Positions 36,690 through 45,765 of a DNA stretch of 64,000 nt are shown here, in pieces (within the stretch, counting starts at the first letter, position 1; every line of letters starts with the position of its first letter). Made by a program: the position numbers and the translations under genes. The notes beneath the pieces were generated by a model, which had not been told where the DNA came from, did no database searches, and was given only the letters and a program-made list of their open reading frames with translations. Location of the stretch: NCBI RefSeq assembly GCF_034627025.1, contig NZ_CP141050.1, forward strand, positions 682,001 to 746,000, in the 5' to 3' direction. This stretch comes from Microvirga lotononidis. GTDB taxonomy: Bacteria; Pseudomonadota; Alphaproteobacteria; Rhizobiales; Beijerinckiaceae.

Positions 36690-37892
36690 TCACCATGGCG
36701 TGTCCTCGCTCGCAGCCAGGCTGGTGCAGCCTTCGAGGGCGAGGGCGATGCCGCCCCTGGGGATCGGCTCGAGACTCACGGTGGAGACCTCGATCGAACA
36801 GGCACGTAATGGCGCCGGCATCGACATGGCGCTGAGTGTCTGGCGCAGGCTTGGCATGATGTGCGGGGCGAAGCGTGCAAGGCCGCCGCCGAGAACGATC
36901 AGGGGCGGATTGAGCAGGTTCACCAGATTAGCGAGGGCGAGGCCCAGATGGTTTCCGGCTTCTTCCAATGTCGCCAGAGTAACCTTATCGCCCGCCTCGG
37001 CCCGGGCTAGGATCTCGGCGGGCGTATGAATGTCGACGCCATCGTGCTGCAGCTGCCGGAGGATGGCGTGATCGGCCACGTAGGCCGAGAGACAGCCGCT
37101 GCTGCCGCAGCGGCAGGGGCGCCCGCCGGGGACGACTTTGATATGGCCGATCTCGCCCGAGAAACCGGCCGCGCCGCGGTAGAGCGATCCGTCGAGGATG
37201 AGGCCGCCGCCGACACCGGAACCGCTTTCCACGTACAGGAAGTTGTCCGTCTCAGTCCCGTGGCCGAACATCTGCTCGGCAATAGCAGCTGAATTGCTGT
37301 TGTTGCCGATATAGAGGGGGTGCTTGACCGTCTTTCGCAGAAGCTTGCGCAGCGGGACGTCGTGCCATCCCAGGTTCGGCGACTGGGCGAGGTGACCTTC
37401 CGTGTCGACGAGGCCGGAGATCGACACTCCGATGGCGCGGATGTCCATCGGACGGCGCCCGATCTCACCGGTCAGATCCTGAATGCCGAGGGACACCGCC
37501 TGCGACAGGTCAGCGGCGGCGGACGGCATCGGGCGGGAGAGCGTTCCCAGGGGATTGCCGTCGAGGCCTGCGGCGACGAACCGAATTTCGCTGGGGCGGG
37601 GATGGACGCCGATCAGCAGCCCGCCGTGCGGCGAGAGGGAGATGCGCTCACCGGGGCGTCCCGGCCCGGTGCCGGGGCCTCGCGTGCGCTCGACGAGCCC
37701 GCTGGCCTCGAATTCGCGCACGATGGCCGACACCGTCGACTTGTCGGCCTCGACTCTCTCGGCAATTTCCCTCTGGGACATGAACGGGTACAGTCGGATC
37801 GCGTGGAAGATGCGCGACGCGTGGATCTGGCGGACCACGGAAGGGTGCACGTCAGCGTCCTCCGGACCAGGGATCGAGGTAGAAGGATTCAC
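36690..37892 (-). CDS. ROK-family transcriptional repressor (NagC/XylR type)
   Basis: 400 residues from GTG 37892, immediately after the permease stop. An N-terminal winged HTH (HASRIFHAIRLYPFMSQREI, ADKSTVSAIVREFEASGLVE) is followed by the ROK sugar-binding domain with GVGGGLILDGSLYRGAAGFS, the His ligand in GEIGHIKV and the zinc knuckle CRCGSSGCLSAY. ROK repressors release DNA on binding a sugar or sugar amine. Being inside the operon, it most likely controls the promoter in front of the binding-protein gene. Its presence is the best hint that the transported compound is sugar-like. Confidence 0.92.
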   Translation of the reverse strand: MNPSTSIPGPEDADVHPSVVRQIHASRIFHAIRLYPFMSQREIAERVEADKSTVSAIVREFEASGLVERTRGPGTGPGRPGERISLSPHGGLLIGVHPRPSEIRFVAAGLDGNPLGTLSRPMPSAAADLSQAVSLGIQDLTGEIGRRPMDIRAIGVSISGLVDTEGHLAQSPNLGWHDVPLRKLLRKTVKHPLYIGNNSNSAAIAEQMFGHGTETDNFLYVESGSGVGGGLILDGSLYRGAAGFSGEIGHIKVVPGGRPCRCGSSGCLSAYVADHAILRQLQHDGVDIHTPAEILARAEAGDKVTLATLEEAGNHLGLALANLVNLLNPPLIVLGGGLARFAPHIMPSLRQTLSAMSMPAPLRACSIEVSTVSLEPIPRGGIALALEGCTSLAASEDTPW

Positions 37893-38723
37893 TCATTTGG
37901 AGCTTCCGCCGAGCAGGCCGCGGGTGAACGCCTTCTGAAATAGCAGGAATGCGATCATCATCGGCAGAATGGAGATGATGGTCGCCGCCATGACCGGCCC
38001 CTCGTCCACGTCCATTCCGCCGATCATCGAGTAGAGCGCCACCGGAGCCGGATTCGTGCGCACGTTGTTGGTGATGGTCAGACCGAAGAACAGGTCGTTC
38101 CAGATCGAACGGCTCTGGACAATAGAGAGAGCCGCGATGCCGGAAATTGATGCCGGCAACAGGATCTTGAAGAAGTAGCCCGCCGGTCCGCAGCCGTCGA
38201 GCTGCGCCGCCTCGAACATCGATCGCGGGACGGTGATGAAGAAATTGCGCATGAAGAAGGTGCAGAATGGAATCGCATAGGCTGTATGGACCAGCCACAT
38301 GCCCGGGATCGTGTTGTAGAGCCCGAGGTTGCGCATAATGAGGAAGAGCGGAATCTGCACGGCCTGATAGGGCACCAGCATGCCGGCAAGCAGGATCATA
38401 TAGACGGCGCGGCCTCCGGGAATCTTCAGCTGGGACAGCGGATAGGCCGCCAGGCATCCCACGAAGACCGATAGAACCACGGCCGGTACGGTGATCATGA
38501 AGCTGTTGAGAACGCCACGCCCGATCCGCTCCCAGCCTTCCACGTAATTGTCGAGGTAGAGCTGCGAGGGAAGGCTCATGGAGGCGGAGATTTCCGACGG
38601 TGGCTTCAACGAGGCGTTGAGCGCCACGAGGAGCGGCATCAGGAATGCAATCGCTAGGGCGATCAGGAGGGCATACCGGGCAGCGCGTAGAATGCTGCGC
38701 CGGGAAAGGCGACGGGCACTCAC
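37893..38723 (-). CDS. Sugar ABC transporter permease (MalG/UgpE type)
   Basis: 276 residues from GTG 38723, which overlaps the stop of the first permease by four bases. The longer open frame to 39389 is an artefact of reading through the upstream gene. Six membrane helices, for example ALLIALAIAFLMPLLVALNA near the N-terminus and VMAATIISILPMMIAFLLF near the end. The EAA loop that contacts the ATPase is MFEAAQLDGCGPAGYFFKIL. It pairs with the permease at 38720-39730. Confidence 0.92.
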   Translation of the reverse strand: MSARRLSRRSILRAARYALLIALAIAFLMPLLVALNASLKPPSEISASMSLPSQLYLDNYVEGWERIGRGVLNSFMITVPAVVLSVFVGCLAAYPLSQLKIPGGRAVYMILLAGMLVPYQAVQIPLFLIMRNLGLYNTIPGMWLVHTAYAIPFCTFFMRNFFITVPRSMFEAAQLDGCGPAGYFFKILLPASISGIAALSIVQSRSIWNDLFFGLTITNNVRTNPAPVALYSMIGGMDVDEGPVMAATIISILPMMIAFLLFQKAFTRGLLGGSSK

Positions 38724-39730
38724 TCTCGGATGTCCTCTACGCGCGATGAGAGATAGTAGATGTAAGGCATGACTACCACGGCCGCGAGCATCAGGAGAGC
38801 GACAGCAAAGGCTGCGCCCAGTCCCATGAGGTAGCGGGCGAACGATGTCTCGTACATGGCTACCGCAAGTACGCTCGACGACTCGAAGGGTCCGCCTTGC
38901 GTCATCGACCACACGATGTCGAAGACGCGCATGGAATCGACGCCTGCGATGCCCAGGACCACGATCGTCGACGGCCACAGGAGCGGCAGCTTGATCCGTA
39001 GCAGAATGGTCAAGGGAGAGGCCCCGTCGATGCGCGCCGCCTCGATGTATTCCGCCGGCAGGTTCCGCAGGCCAGAGAAGTAGATGAGAAACGTGAAGCC
39101 ACTCCAAGCCCAGAGCTTCGCGGCCATGATCGAATAGGTCACAATCTCGGGATCGCCGAGCCAGTTCTGATTGTATCGCGCGAGGCCGAGGGCCGTCAGA
39201 ACCGTCGTGAACATGCCCGCCGTCGGCTCGTAGAGCCAACGCCAAGCGGAGGCGACAGCCACGGTCGTGATCGTGAAGGGAATGAAGAAGATCGTCCGGA
39301 ACAGGTAAGTCCCACGGACGTCGGAATCGAGCAGCAGCGCTAGCCCAAGTCCGGCCAGGGTGGGAACCACGAGATAGAAGGCCAGCCACCTCAGGTTATT
39401 GGCCAGGGCATGGTGAAACCGCTCGAGACCGAACAGCGTTCTGTAGTTCTCCAGCCCGACGAAGGTCCGCTCCGGGGAGATGCCGTCCCATTCATGAAAA
39501 GACAGAATGATCGTGTCGATAATGGGATAGACGAAGGCGCCCAGGAAAAGAACGACGGGAACAAGCAGGAAGAGGGTGTACGTCAGCGTACGCTGCTGCT
39601 TGTAGGTCAAGCGACCCGCGAGCGTCGGCCAGGCGGATTTCGAATTCCGTGACGGGGATGAATCGGTTGGTGGGAGGGTCAAAGCAGACTCACTCCGGCC
39701 GGGTTCGGAAACACTGACATCGAAGCTCAT
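38720..39730 (-). CDS. Sugar ABC transporter permease (MalF/UgpA type)
   Basis: 336 residues from ATG 39730. A cytoplasmic N-terminal tail (~50 residues, Ser/Pro-rich) precedes the first helix TLTYTLFLLVPVVLFLGAFV, and the EAA loop is YIEAARIDGASPLTILLRIK. The family is the MalF-type subunit of CUT1 carbohydrate importers. Located between the binding-protein gene (123-bp gap with a stem-loop) and the second permease (4-bp overlap). Confidence 0.92.
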   Translation of the reverse strand: MSFDVSVSEPGRSESALTLPPTDSSPSRNSKSAWPTLAGRLTYKQQRTLTYTLFLLVPVVLFLGAFVYPIIDTIILSFHEWDGISPERTFVGLENYRTLFGLERFHHALANNLRWLAFYLVVPTLAGLGLALLLDSDVRGTYLFRTIFFIPFTITTVAVASAWRWLYEPTAGMFTTVLTALGLARYNQNWLGDPEIVTYSIMAAKLWAWSGFTFLIYFSGLRNLPAEYIEAARIDGASPLTILLRIKLPLLWPSTIVVLGIAGVDSMRVFDIVWSMTQGGPFESSSVLAVAMYETSFARYLMGLGAAFAVALLMLAAVVVMPYIYYLSSRVEDIRE

Positions 39731-39798
39731 CGAACAGCACGATCGATCCTGAGGAAGGGACTTGGACCTCGCAGGGCACGTTCCTGCATTCTGCAGGC

Positions 39799-39826
39799 GG
39801 AGCAGCGGCAATTCCACCGCTGCTCC
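39799..39826 (-). promoter_or_regulatory. Stem-loop after the binding-protein gene
   Basis: GGAGCAGCGG and CCGCTGCTCC form a perfect 10-bp stem with an 8-base loop, 28 bases past the binding-protein stop. No U tract follows. In ABC operons such stem-loops protect the upstream mRNA so that the binding protein is made in excess over the permeases. Confidence 0.65.
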
Positions 39827-39853
39827 TCGCTGGGGCCCGCCTGAGTCATTGGA

Positions 39854-41125
39854 TTACCACTTGACGAAGAGATTGCCTTTTTCAGCCTGAAGACGTTGCG
39901 GCTCCATCTTCTCGATGACGGCATTGAGCGCTTCATCCGTCGGGTTCGACGCAAATCGTTCGATCTCCGTCCGAAGTGCTGTCCGGTAATCGACGGGCAT
40001 CAGAATAATCAGATTGGGGAGCGTCGTGTTGCCAGCCGCGTTCAGCTTCTCGAACTCCTTCTTCTGGATTGGATCGTAGATGTCTGTCGGCGTTTGGGTG
40101 TTGGGCGCCAATGCTCCCTTTAGCTTGTTGAAGGCAGCCTGCGCAGGCGGGCTGGCGACCCCCTTCATGAAGTTCTTGGCGGCTGGCGCCAATTCGCCCT
40201 TGAGGGCCACGACCGTGTCGGCTTGGAAGATCGAGATCTTCTCCGTTCCGGGGGCTGCAAAGAAATCGTAGTCGATTCCAGGCTTGAACCCACGCTCCTT
40301 CATGTAGCCCGATGCCCAGTCGCCGACCATGTACATGCCGACATTGCCGCGCATGAGTTGATCCGCACCGTCCGACCATTTCGCGCCGGTCCAATTGGCG
40401 ACGTAGTTCTGCGCGAACCTCTTCCGATACAATTCCAGAGCCTGTCGGAATTCAGGGCTTTTGAGGGAAATTTCACCGCGCGCGAACTTCCAATATCCGT
40501 CCGTGCCGAGCGTCTCCAGCAGGGCCGGATACATGTTGTAGAAGCTCCACGGCCCGCTCGACGCATTGGCGAGGCAGCCGATGTTATTGGCCTTCAGTTT
40601 TGCGCAGACCGCATCCCACTCTTCCCAAGTCTTCGGTGGTGTGAGCCCCAGCTTCTCGAAGACAGACTTGTTGTAAAAAACGTTATTGACGATGCTCATG
40701 TCGATCGGGATCGCGACATGCTTCCCTTCGAACGTAATGATCCGTCGGAGACCTTCTGGGAAGATGCGGTCGCCGTCGATGTCCTTCCAGACATCCTCAA
40801 TGTCGAGCGCGCGGCCAGCCTTCGCCACGAGGCTGATCTCCACGCCGATATCCACCTGATAGACGGCCGGCGGGTCGCCGCCCATGAGGGAGACCTGAAT
40901 CTGCTGACGCAACCCGGCGGCATGTCCTGGGATCACGCGCTCGGTGATGGGCGTAGCAGGGTATTGCTTGTTCACCTCGGCTACCATGGCCTTCACGGCC
41001 TGATACTCGCCGCCGGCGCCCATATAGTGCCAGAACTCGGGTACCTGCCCGGCTTGGGCGATGGGAGCCATCAGGGTCAATCCGAGAGCGAGGCACATTA
41101 CTCGACGTGTCGTATTCCAAAACAC
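39854..41125 (-). CDS. Sugar ABC transporter substrate-binding protein (CUT1)
   Basis: 423 residues from GTG 41125, preceded by AAAGGGAGAA; a longer frame to 41155 lacks a ribosome site. The signal peptide covers about residues 1-25 (TTRRVMCLALGLTLMAPIAQ, AGQ). The mature protein has the family 1 binding-protein pattern: VPEFWHYMGAGGEYQAVKAM, PPAVYQVDIGVEI, WEEWDAVCAKLKANNI and GMYMVGDWASGYMKERGF. It captures a sugar-like ligand in the periplasm. First gene of the nine-gene operon and directly behind a near-consensus promoter. Confidence 0.93.
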   Translation of the reverse strand: MFWNTTRRVMCLALGLTLMAPIAQAGQVPEFWHYMGAGGEYQAVKAMVAEVNKQYPATPITERVIPGHAAGLRQQIQVSLMGGDPPAVYQVDIGVEISLVAKAGRALDIEDVWKDIDGDRIFPEGLRRIITFEGKHVAIPIDMSIVNNVFYNKSVFEKLGLTPPKTWEEWDAVCAKLKANNIGCLANASSGPWSFYNMYPALLETLGTDGYWKFARGEISLKSPEFRQALELYRKRFAQNYVANWTGAKWSDGADQLMRGNVGMYMVGDWASGYMKERGFKPGIDYDFFAAPGTEKISIFQADTVVALKGELAPAAKNFMKGVASPPAQAAFNKLKGALAPNTQTPTDIYDPIQKKEFEKLNAAGNTTLPNLIILMPVDYRTALRTEIERFASNPTDEALNAVIEKMEPQRLQAEKGNLFVKW

Positions 41126-41219
41126 TGATGTTCTCCCTTTCCCCTGGGAAATCATGGAGCGGTTGATCGATTACCCCGATTTACTTGGTTTTTATTATCT
41201 TGTGCGAGTGTCAGAAAAA

Positions 41220-41249
41220 ATAATAGGCTTCGTTTTTGGAGGTTGTCAA
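41220..41249 (-). promoter_or_regulatory. Near-consensus sigma-70 promoter of the ABC/BisC operon
   Basis: On the minus strand TTGACA (41249-41244), an 18-bp spacer and TATTAT (41225-41220) precede the binding-protein gene by about 95 bases. The transcribed leader after it is AT-rich (AGATAATAAAAACCAAGTAA), the kind of sequence ROK repressors bind, so this is a candidate operator for the operon's own ROK protein. Confidence 0.7.
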
Positions 41250-41481
41250 TCACGTGTCCAGGCCCATTTTGGCATTCGCCCAAATTCCCATCCCAATGAC
41301 TGCTCACGCGGCAGGCTGCGCATGCAAAACAGGCAGCGGCGCGGCGCGTCAATACGCAGATCCGGCGTCGGTTCCGCCTGTTCTGCAGGCGTATGATGGA
41401 TCGACCTTCATCCTGCGGTTTAATCGAGGCTGCATCTGAACAAGCTGCGGTCGTGGTCTAGTGAATCTAGGAGCGTCAGTT

Positions 41482-42993
41482 ATGTCGTCCAAACGTGTTG
41501 CGCTGATCGGCTTTCGACATGAGGCTATGATCTCGTGCCCCTTCCTCACCGATCCGTCGACGACCCAAATTCATCGGGGCGGGGAGATGCGTCAGGTGTC
41601 TTACTCCCCCGTGTCAGGAGCACTTGCCCGCCTTGACGAGGAGGAGGGCTTCGAGGCCGTGCCCCTTCTGATCGCGCGAACTTTGCCTGGGGGACCCTTT
41701 GAGCGATCCTTTTACGAGGCGATCAAGAGCGAGTCGCTCGTTCTTCTGAAAGAACAGGGCCCGTTCGACGGGATCGTTGTCCTTAATCACGGCGCTGCGG
41801 AGGTGGATGGCTTTAACATCCACGGCGACACTGATTATATCCTCGCTATCAGGGCCCTTATCGGCCCTGAAGCCCCAATTGCCGTGCCGTTCGACATGCA
41901 CGGACAGGTCACGCCGGAAATCCTCGATGCAATCACGGTTCTGAGCTGCCTTCGAACGGCTCCGCACCGGGATTACTTCGAAACAAGCTATCGGGCGGCC
42001 GATCAACTCATCAGGGTCATGAAGGAGGGCCTATCTCCCAAAAAGGCCGCGGTTCGCATTCCCATTCTGATTCCGGGCGAAATGGCCATGACGGCCTACT
42101 CACCCACGAAGGAACTGTTCGCAAAGCTCGCCGAGTACGATGCGCGTCCCGGCGTCATGGAGGCGCATCTCTTCATCGGTTTTGGATGGAACGACCGACC
42201 TTGGGCCGGCATGGAGGTAGTCGTCGTCAGCGAGGGCGATCAGGAACTCGCGGTCCGCTATGCAAAAGAACTTGCTGAGGAGGTCTGGGCGCACCGAAAG
42301 GGTTTTGCTCTCTACATGGAAACAGCAGGCGTCCGAGAAGGGCTTGTCCGCGCGGCAGAAGCGGACTGCGGGCCGGTGTATCTGAGCGATTCCGGTGACA
42401 ACGTCACGGCGGGGGCGGGTGGGGACCTTACCTTCGTGCTCCAGGAGGCTCTCGACCTCGGTCTGAGCGATATCGTGGTCGGCGGCATCTATGCGCCGGA
42501 CATCGTGGAAGCCTGCAGGAATGGCCGCGCCGGATCGCAGGTGCGCCTCGATCTCGGCCGGCATGTAACGGCCACCCAAAAGCCCAGATCGGTCGACGCC
42601 ATCATTGAGGCCTACGGCGAGTCGCTCGATACGAGCAGCTATCCGGATCTGCGCGGATCGCAGGCACCGTGGTGTCGGGTGCGGATCGACGGCGTGATTG
42701 CAACGTTTCATGCGGCGCGGGTTGGTCTCACGGGCCTCGGTCACTTCAAGGCCATGGGCATCAGTCCGACAGAGCACAAAATCTATGTGGTCAAGCTCGG
42801 CTACCTTCATCCGCAGATCGAGGATGTTGCGCACCGGCATATCTGCCTGATCAGCGAGGGCCTCGGCGATCTGGACTATCGCCGGCTTCCCTATTCGCAG
42901 GTAATCCGGCCCGTCTACCCGCTGGATGCCGACATGGAATGGAGCGCCGAGTTAGGATTGTTCTCAGTAGAACGCTCCCGCTTGTCGACCTGA
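41482..42993 (+). CDS. M81-family metallopeptidase (MlrC, microcystinase C-like)
   Basis: 503 residues from ATG 41482 with AGGAG eight bases upstream. The M81 N-terminal domain carries VALIGFRHEAMISCPF, GIVVLNHGAAEVDGFNIHGD with Asp/His metal residues, and AVPFDMHGQVTPEILD. The C-terminal MlrC domain has VYLSDSGDNVTAGAGGDLTF. The family is known for the last step of microcystin breakdown (cleaving Adda-containing products), but most members are of unknown substrate and sit next to ABC importers and amidohydrolases. It is divergent from the ABC operon across a 356-bp gap that carries the operon promoter. Confidence 0.9.
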   Translation: MSSKRVALIGFRHEAMISCPFLTDPSTTQIHRGGEMRQVSYSPVSGALARLDEEEGFEAVPLLIARTLPGGPFERSFYEAIKSESLVLLKEQGPFDGIVVLNHGAAEVDGFNIHGDTDYILAIRALIGPEAPIAVPFDMHGQVTPEILDAITVLSCLRTAPHRDYFETSYRAADQLIRVMKEGLSPKKAAVRIPILIPGEMAMTAYSPTKELFAKLAEYDARPGVMEAHLFIGFGWNDRPWAGMEVVVVSEGDQELAVRYAKELAEEVWAHRKGFALYMETAGVREGLVRAAEADCGPVYLSDSGDNVTAGAGGDLTFVLQEALDLGLSDIVVGGIYAPDIVEACRNGRAGSQVRLDLGRHVTATQKPRSVDAIIEAYGESLDTSSYPDLRGSQAPWCRVRIDGVIATFHAARVGLTGLGHFKAMGISPTEHKIYVVKLGYLHPQIEDVAHRHICLISEGLGDLDYRRLPYSQVIRPVYPLDADMEWSAELGLFSVERSRLST

Positions 42994-43004
42994 CGCGGCC
43001 GCGC

Positions 43005-44648
43005 TCAGAGCGAGGCTGCAACGTGGTGGCCGTTGCGGAAGGCGAGGGCCATGATCGTTAGGACAGGATTGAACCCGCCATTAGTCGGGTGGATTGACGC
43101 GTCCGAGATGAACAGATTGTCGTGCCCCCAGACACGGCCCCAGGGATCGGTAACAGACAGCCGGGGATCGTTGCCCATCCTGCAGGTGCCGGCCTGATGC
43201 TGGTGGGCGGAGAGCCTCGGCTTCGGGTCCACCCCCCAAGTCCGGACCGCGCCGGCGGCCTCGAGCCACTCTTTGGCACGGTTCAGCATGAACCGCGCTG
43301 TCCTGACCGTCTCGGGATGGGCAACGCCTGAAAGGCGTGCGACGGGCAAGCCGAGCCGGTCCTTCACCCGCCCGTCGAGCTCGACCCTGCAGTCCGGGTT
43401 AGGGATCTCGTGCACGGGCCCCTTGATCTGGGTCACCCGTCGAAAATTCCTGCGCATGAATTCCTTCGCCTCTGCACCCCACCGGGGCAGGTCGGGTGGA
43501 AGGGCGTGTTTCCAGAAGATGATCGGTAGCATGATGAAATCGTCTGCCAGCATGGCGCCGCCGATGATGCCGTCATTGCCATGGTTGTACGCGCAGGTCG
43601 CCGTCGTCAGCCCCGGGCCGCGGGGGTCGTGTACTTCCTCGTCGAACAGGCCGAATGCGGTTGGGTAGTAGTGACCCTGGAGATGCCGGCCGACCTGATC
43701 GCGCTCGTTGCCAAGTCCTTTCGGATGGATGCGCGAGGCTGACAGCAGGAGAAGGCGCGCGGTTTCGATCGCGCCGCAGGACAGGACGACGGCTTTCGAT
43801 CGCGCCGTGGTTCGCCGCGGCCCCGACTCGCCGTCCTCCACGAAGGTTACGCCGATGACGTGACCTCGCTCATCCGTATCCACATTCTCGACCGCTGCGC
43901 CCGTGACGAGTTTGCATAGGCCTGTCGCAAGAGCCCGCGGAATGACCGTGTTCTGAGTCCCGTTCTTGCCGTTGCTTGGGCAGGGGAAGCCTACGCAGGA
44001 TCCGCATTGCACGCAGGCCTCCCGACCATCGCGGGGCACGGTGTTGATCAGCAATGGTGGCACGAATGTTGGCAAGCCGAGAGCGGCAGCTCCGCGCCTG
44101 AGCACAGGGGCAGGGGCCTGAGGCGCGACAGGCGGCATGGGATAGCCCCGTCGGCGCGGGCCTTGGAGCGCATTGCCATCATTCGACCCTGCGACGCCGA
44201 TGTCCCACTCGGCTCGGTCGTACCACGGCTCCAAGTCATCGTAGGAGACTGGCCAATTCGTCAGCGACGAGCCTTCCGGCACACCATACCGTGATGCCAT
44301 TCGAAAGTCGTCTGGCAGGAAGCGCCAGGCCATCCCGCCATACACGAAGGTCCCGCTGCCCAGGCAGGCGGCATTGGCGTGATAACCGTTCTCATGAGGA
44401 CGCACGATCTTCTCGTTTCCACTCGGGTCAACGAAAACCCTTGGATTGCCGTCGAGGTCGGGGCCCGTGTTGTGGCCGTAAGTCGAGAGCCGATGGTTCC
44501 TCAAGTGATCCCGCCGGCCGCTATTCGCATAGGTGCGGGCCAATCCACGTTCGATCAGAAGCACCCGTTTCCCGGCTTCAGCCAGAACGGCCGCAACGAT
44601 GCCGCCCCCTGCGCCTGCGCCCACAACGATCGCGTCGTACTCAGCCAT
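43005..44648 (-). CDS. GMC-family oxidoreductase (gluconate-dehydrogenase-like large subunit)
   Basis: 547 residues from ATG 44648, overlapping the small-subunit gene by 8 bases. The FAD dinucleotide fold is VVGAGAGGGIVAAVLAEAGK, RVLLIERG. A Cys-rich segment (EACVQCGSCVGFPCPSNGKN) is characteristic of membrane-linked sugar-alcohol/aldonate dehydrogenases. The C-terminal GMC signature has the catalytic His in HQAGTCRMGNDP and NGGFNPVLTIMALAFRNGHH. It oxidises sugars or polyols and passes electrons to a quinone, usually through a cytochrome subunit not seen here. No Tat signal; export may be by hitch-hiking on a partner. Confidence 0.92.
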   Translation of the reverse strand: MAEYDAIVVGAGAGGGIVAAVLAEAGKRVLLIERGLARTYANSGRRDHLRNHRLSTYGHNTGPDLDGNPRVFVDPSGNEKIVRPHENGYHANAACLGSGTFVYGGMAWRFLPDDFRMASRYGVPEGSSLTNWPVSYDDLEPWYDRAEWDIGVAGSNDGNALQGPRRRGYPMPPVAPQAPAPVLRRGAAALGLPTFVPPLLINTVPRDGREACVQCGSCVGFPCPSNGKNGTQNTVIPRALATGLCKLVTGAAVENVDTDERGHVIGVTFVEDGESGPRRTTARSKAVVLSCGAIETARLLLLSASRIHPKGLGNERDQVGRHLQGHYYPTAFGLFDEEVHDPRGPGLTTATCAYNHGNDGIIGGAMLADDFIMLPIIFWKHALPPDLPRWGAEAKEFMRRNFRRVTQIKGPVHEIPNPDCRVELDGRVKDRLGLPVARLSGVAHPETVRTARFMLNRAKEWLEAAGAVRTWGVDPKPRLSAHQHQAGTCRMGNDPRLSVTDPWGRVWGHDNLFISDASIHPTNGGFNPVLTIMALAFRNGHHVAASL

Positions 44649-45156
44649 CACTCCGGGCCCCCTGTGCCGTCTCACCCGGACGCAGGCCTTCTATATCGTC
44701 CGGCGCATCTCCCGTGCGGGTCCGTGCTGCCTCGGCAGGAGCCTCCGCGGTGGCAGGACCACTCGGCCCCTCCGGCAGGCGATGCTCGTAGCCAATCATG
44801 ACCCAGGACCGTGCGCCTGCATTGCCGTCATTGCCTGGATCCGCGTAATAACCTTCAGCCACAAGCTCGGTGAGCGCACCGAACCATGGCTCCGAGGTTA
44901 CGTCCCGCAGGACTTGGTCCTGCTCGTCGTCAGACAGGTCCTGAAACATGTGCCCGCGTCGGATGTGCGCCGCTTCGGCCAATGCCGCGAGGCCGTCCAG
45001 GATCTTGTCCGCTTCGGGAACGGCACCAGTCTGAAATTGATGAAGGACGTAACGATCTACGCCAAGATCGGTCGCCGACGGATCTTGATCGCGGGGGATT
45101 ATGCGGTCCATCACCGCATGCAGGAGCTCCATCTGTTTCAGGGCCCTAGTTTCCAC
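44641..45156 (-). CDS. Gluconate 2-dehydrogenase subunit 3-family protein
   Basis: 171 residues. The family pattern includes LLHAVMDRIIPRDQDPSATD, GVDRYVLHQFQTG, FQDLSDDEQDQVLRDV and GYYADPGNDGNAGARSWVMIGYEHR. It is the small subunit that pairs with a GMC-type large subunit and, in homologues, carries the Tat signal. No twin-arginine is seen at this N-terminus (METRALKQMELLHA), so the complex may stay cytoplasmic or the start may be wrong. It overlaps and precedes the GMC gene. Confidence 0.88.
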   Translation of the reverse strand: METRALKQMELLHAVMDRIIPRDQDPSATDLGVDRYVLHQFQTGAVPEADKILDGLAALAEAAHIRRGHMFQDLSDDEQDQVLRDVTSEPWFGALTELVAEGYYADPGNDGNAGARSWVMIGYEHRLPEGPSGPATAEAPAEAARTRTGDAPDDIEGLRPGETAQGARSDG

Positions 45157-45765
45157 GATGCGATACCTTCCGGGAAAGACGCCGATTATAAGATGAGTTT
45201 GTGAAACACTTCGGCCTATCGATCTGGGTCTGATGCGGCGCGGTACCTGTCGGAAAGACTAGCCAGGAACAAGCTGGAAGGTCCGCCCTGGATGTCTAGA
45301 CTAACGTTTCAGCCACATCACGCAATAGCGCAAATTCGGCAAATTCGATCGTAAGGCACGGTACGAAGGGGAACGGTGGATTGTAGGGGTTCTTTCGCGA
45401 TGAATGTGTCTGTTGTGCCTTCCGCTTGCTGTATGCAGCTTCCTTGAAGGCTTGCTGGGCGCCACAGCGGGTGTACTCGCCGACGAATGGTGTACTCCCG
45501 TACCTTGTGGGCATGGCAAGGCGATCGCGCACCGATTTACGCACTCGTGCGTTCGGTCGTCCGCTTAGGCGGGAGCTTATTCGCGGATGTCGGCACGCTC
45601 AATCCCTATTGGGCAGCGAACATCGATCTCACCCCGGGCAGCTCTCGGCCTGGATCTCTACGATACGGACTGGTCAATCTGGACCTATGCTGAGGTCACC
45701 GCCACGGCACCGGTTACAGACTTCTTGTCAAAATGTTGGTTATGCGAATTATGGATGTAGGCGGG
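45157..45765. other. Intergenic region left of IS30
   Basis: Short frames only (for example 45296-45544 minus and 45426-45860 plus), none with a motif or ribosome site. It presumably holds the promoter of the dehydrogenase pair near 45200. I see nothing else supportable. Confidence 0.4.

Noticed and set aside
37893..39389. 498-codon version of the second permease
   Set aside because: The N-terminal 220 codons read through the upstream permease in the wrong frame. GTG 38723, with a 4-bp overlap, gives a normal 276-residue MalG-type protein.
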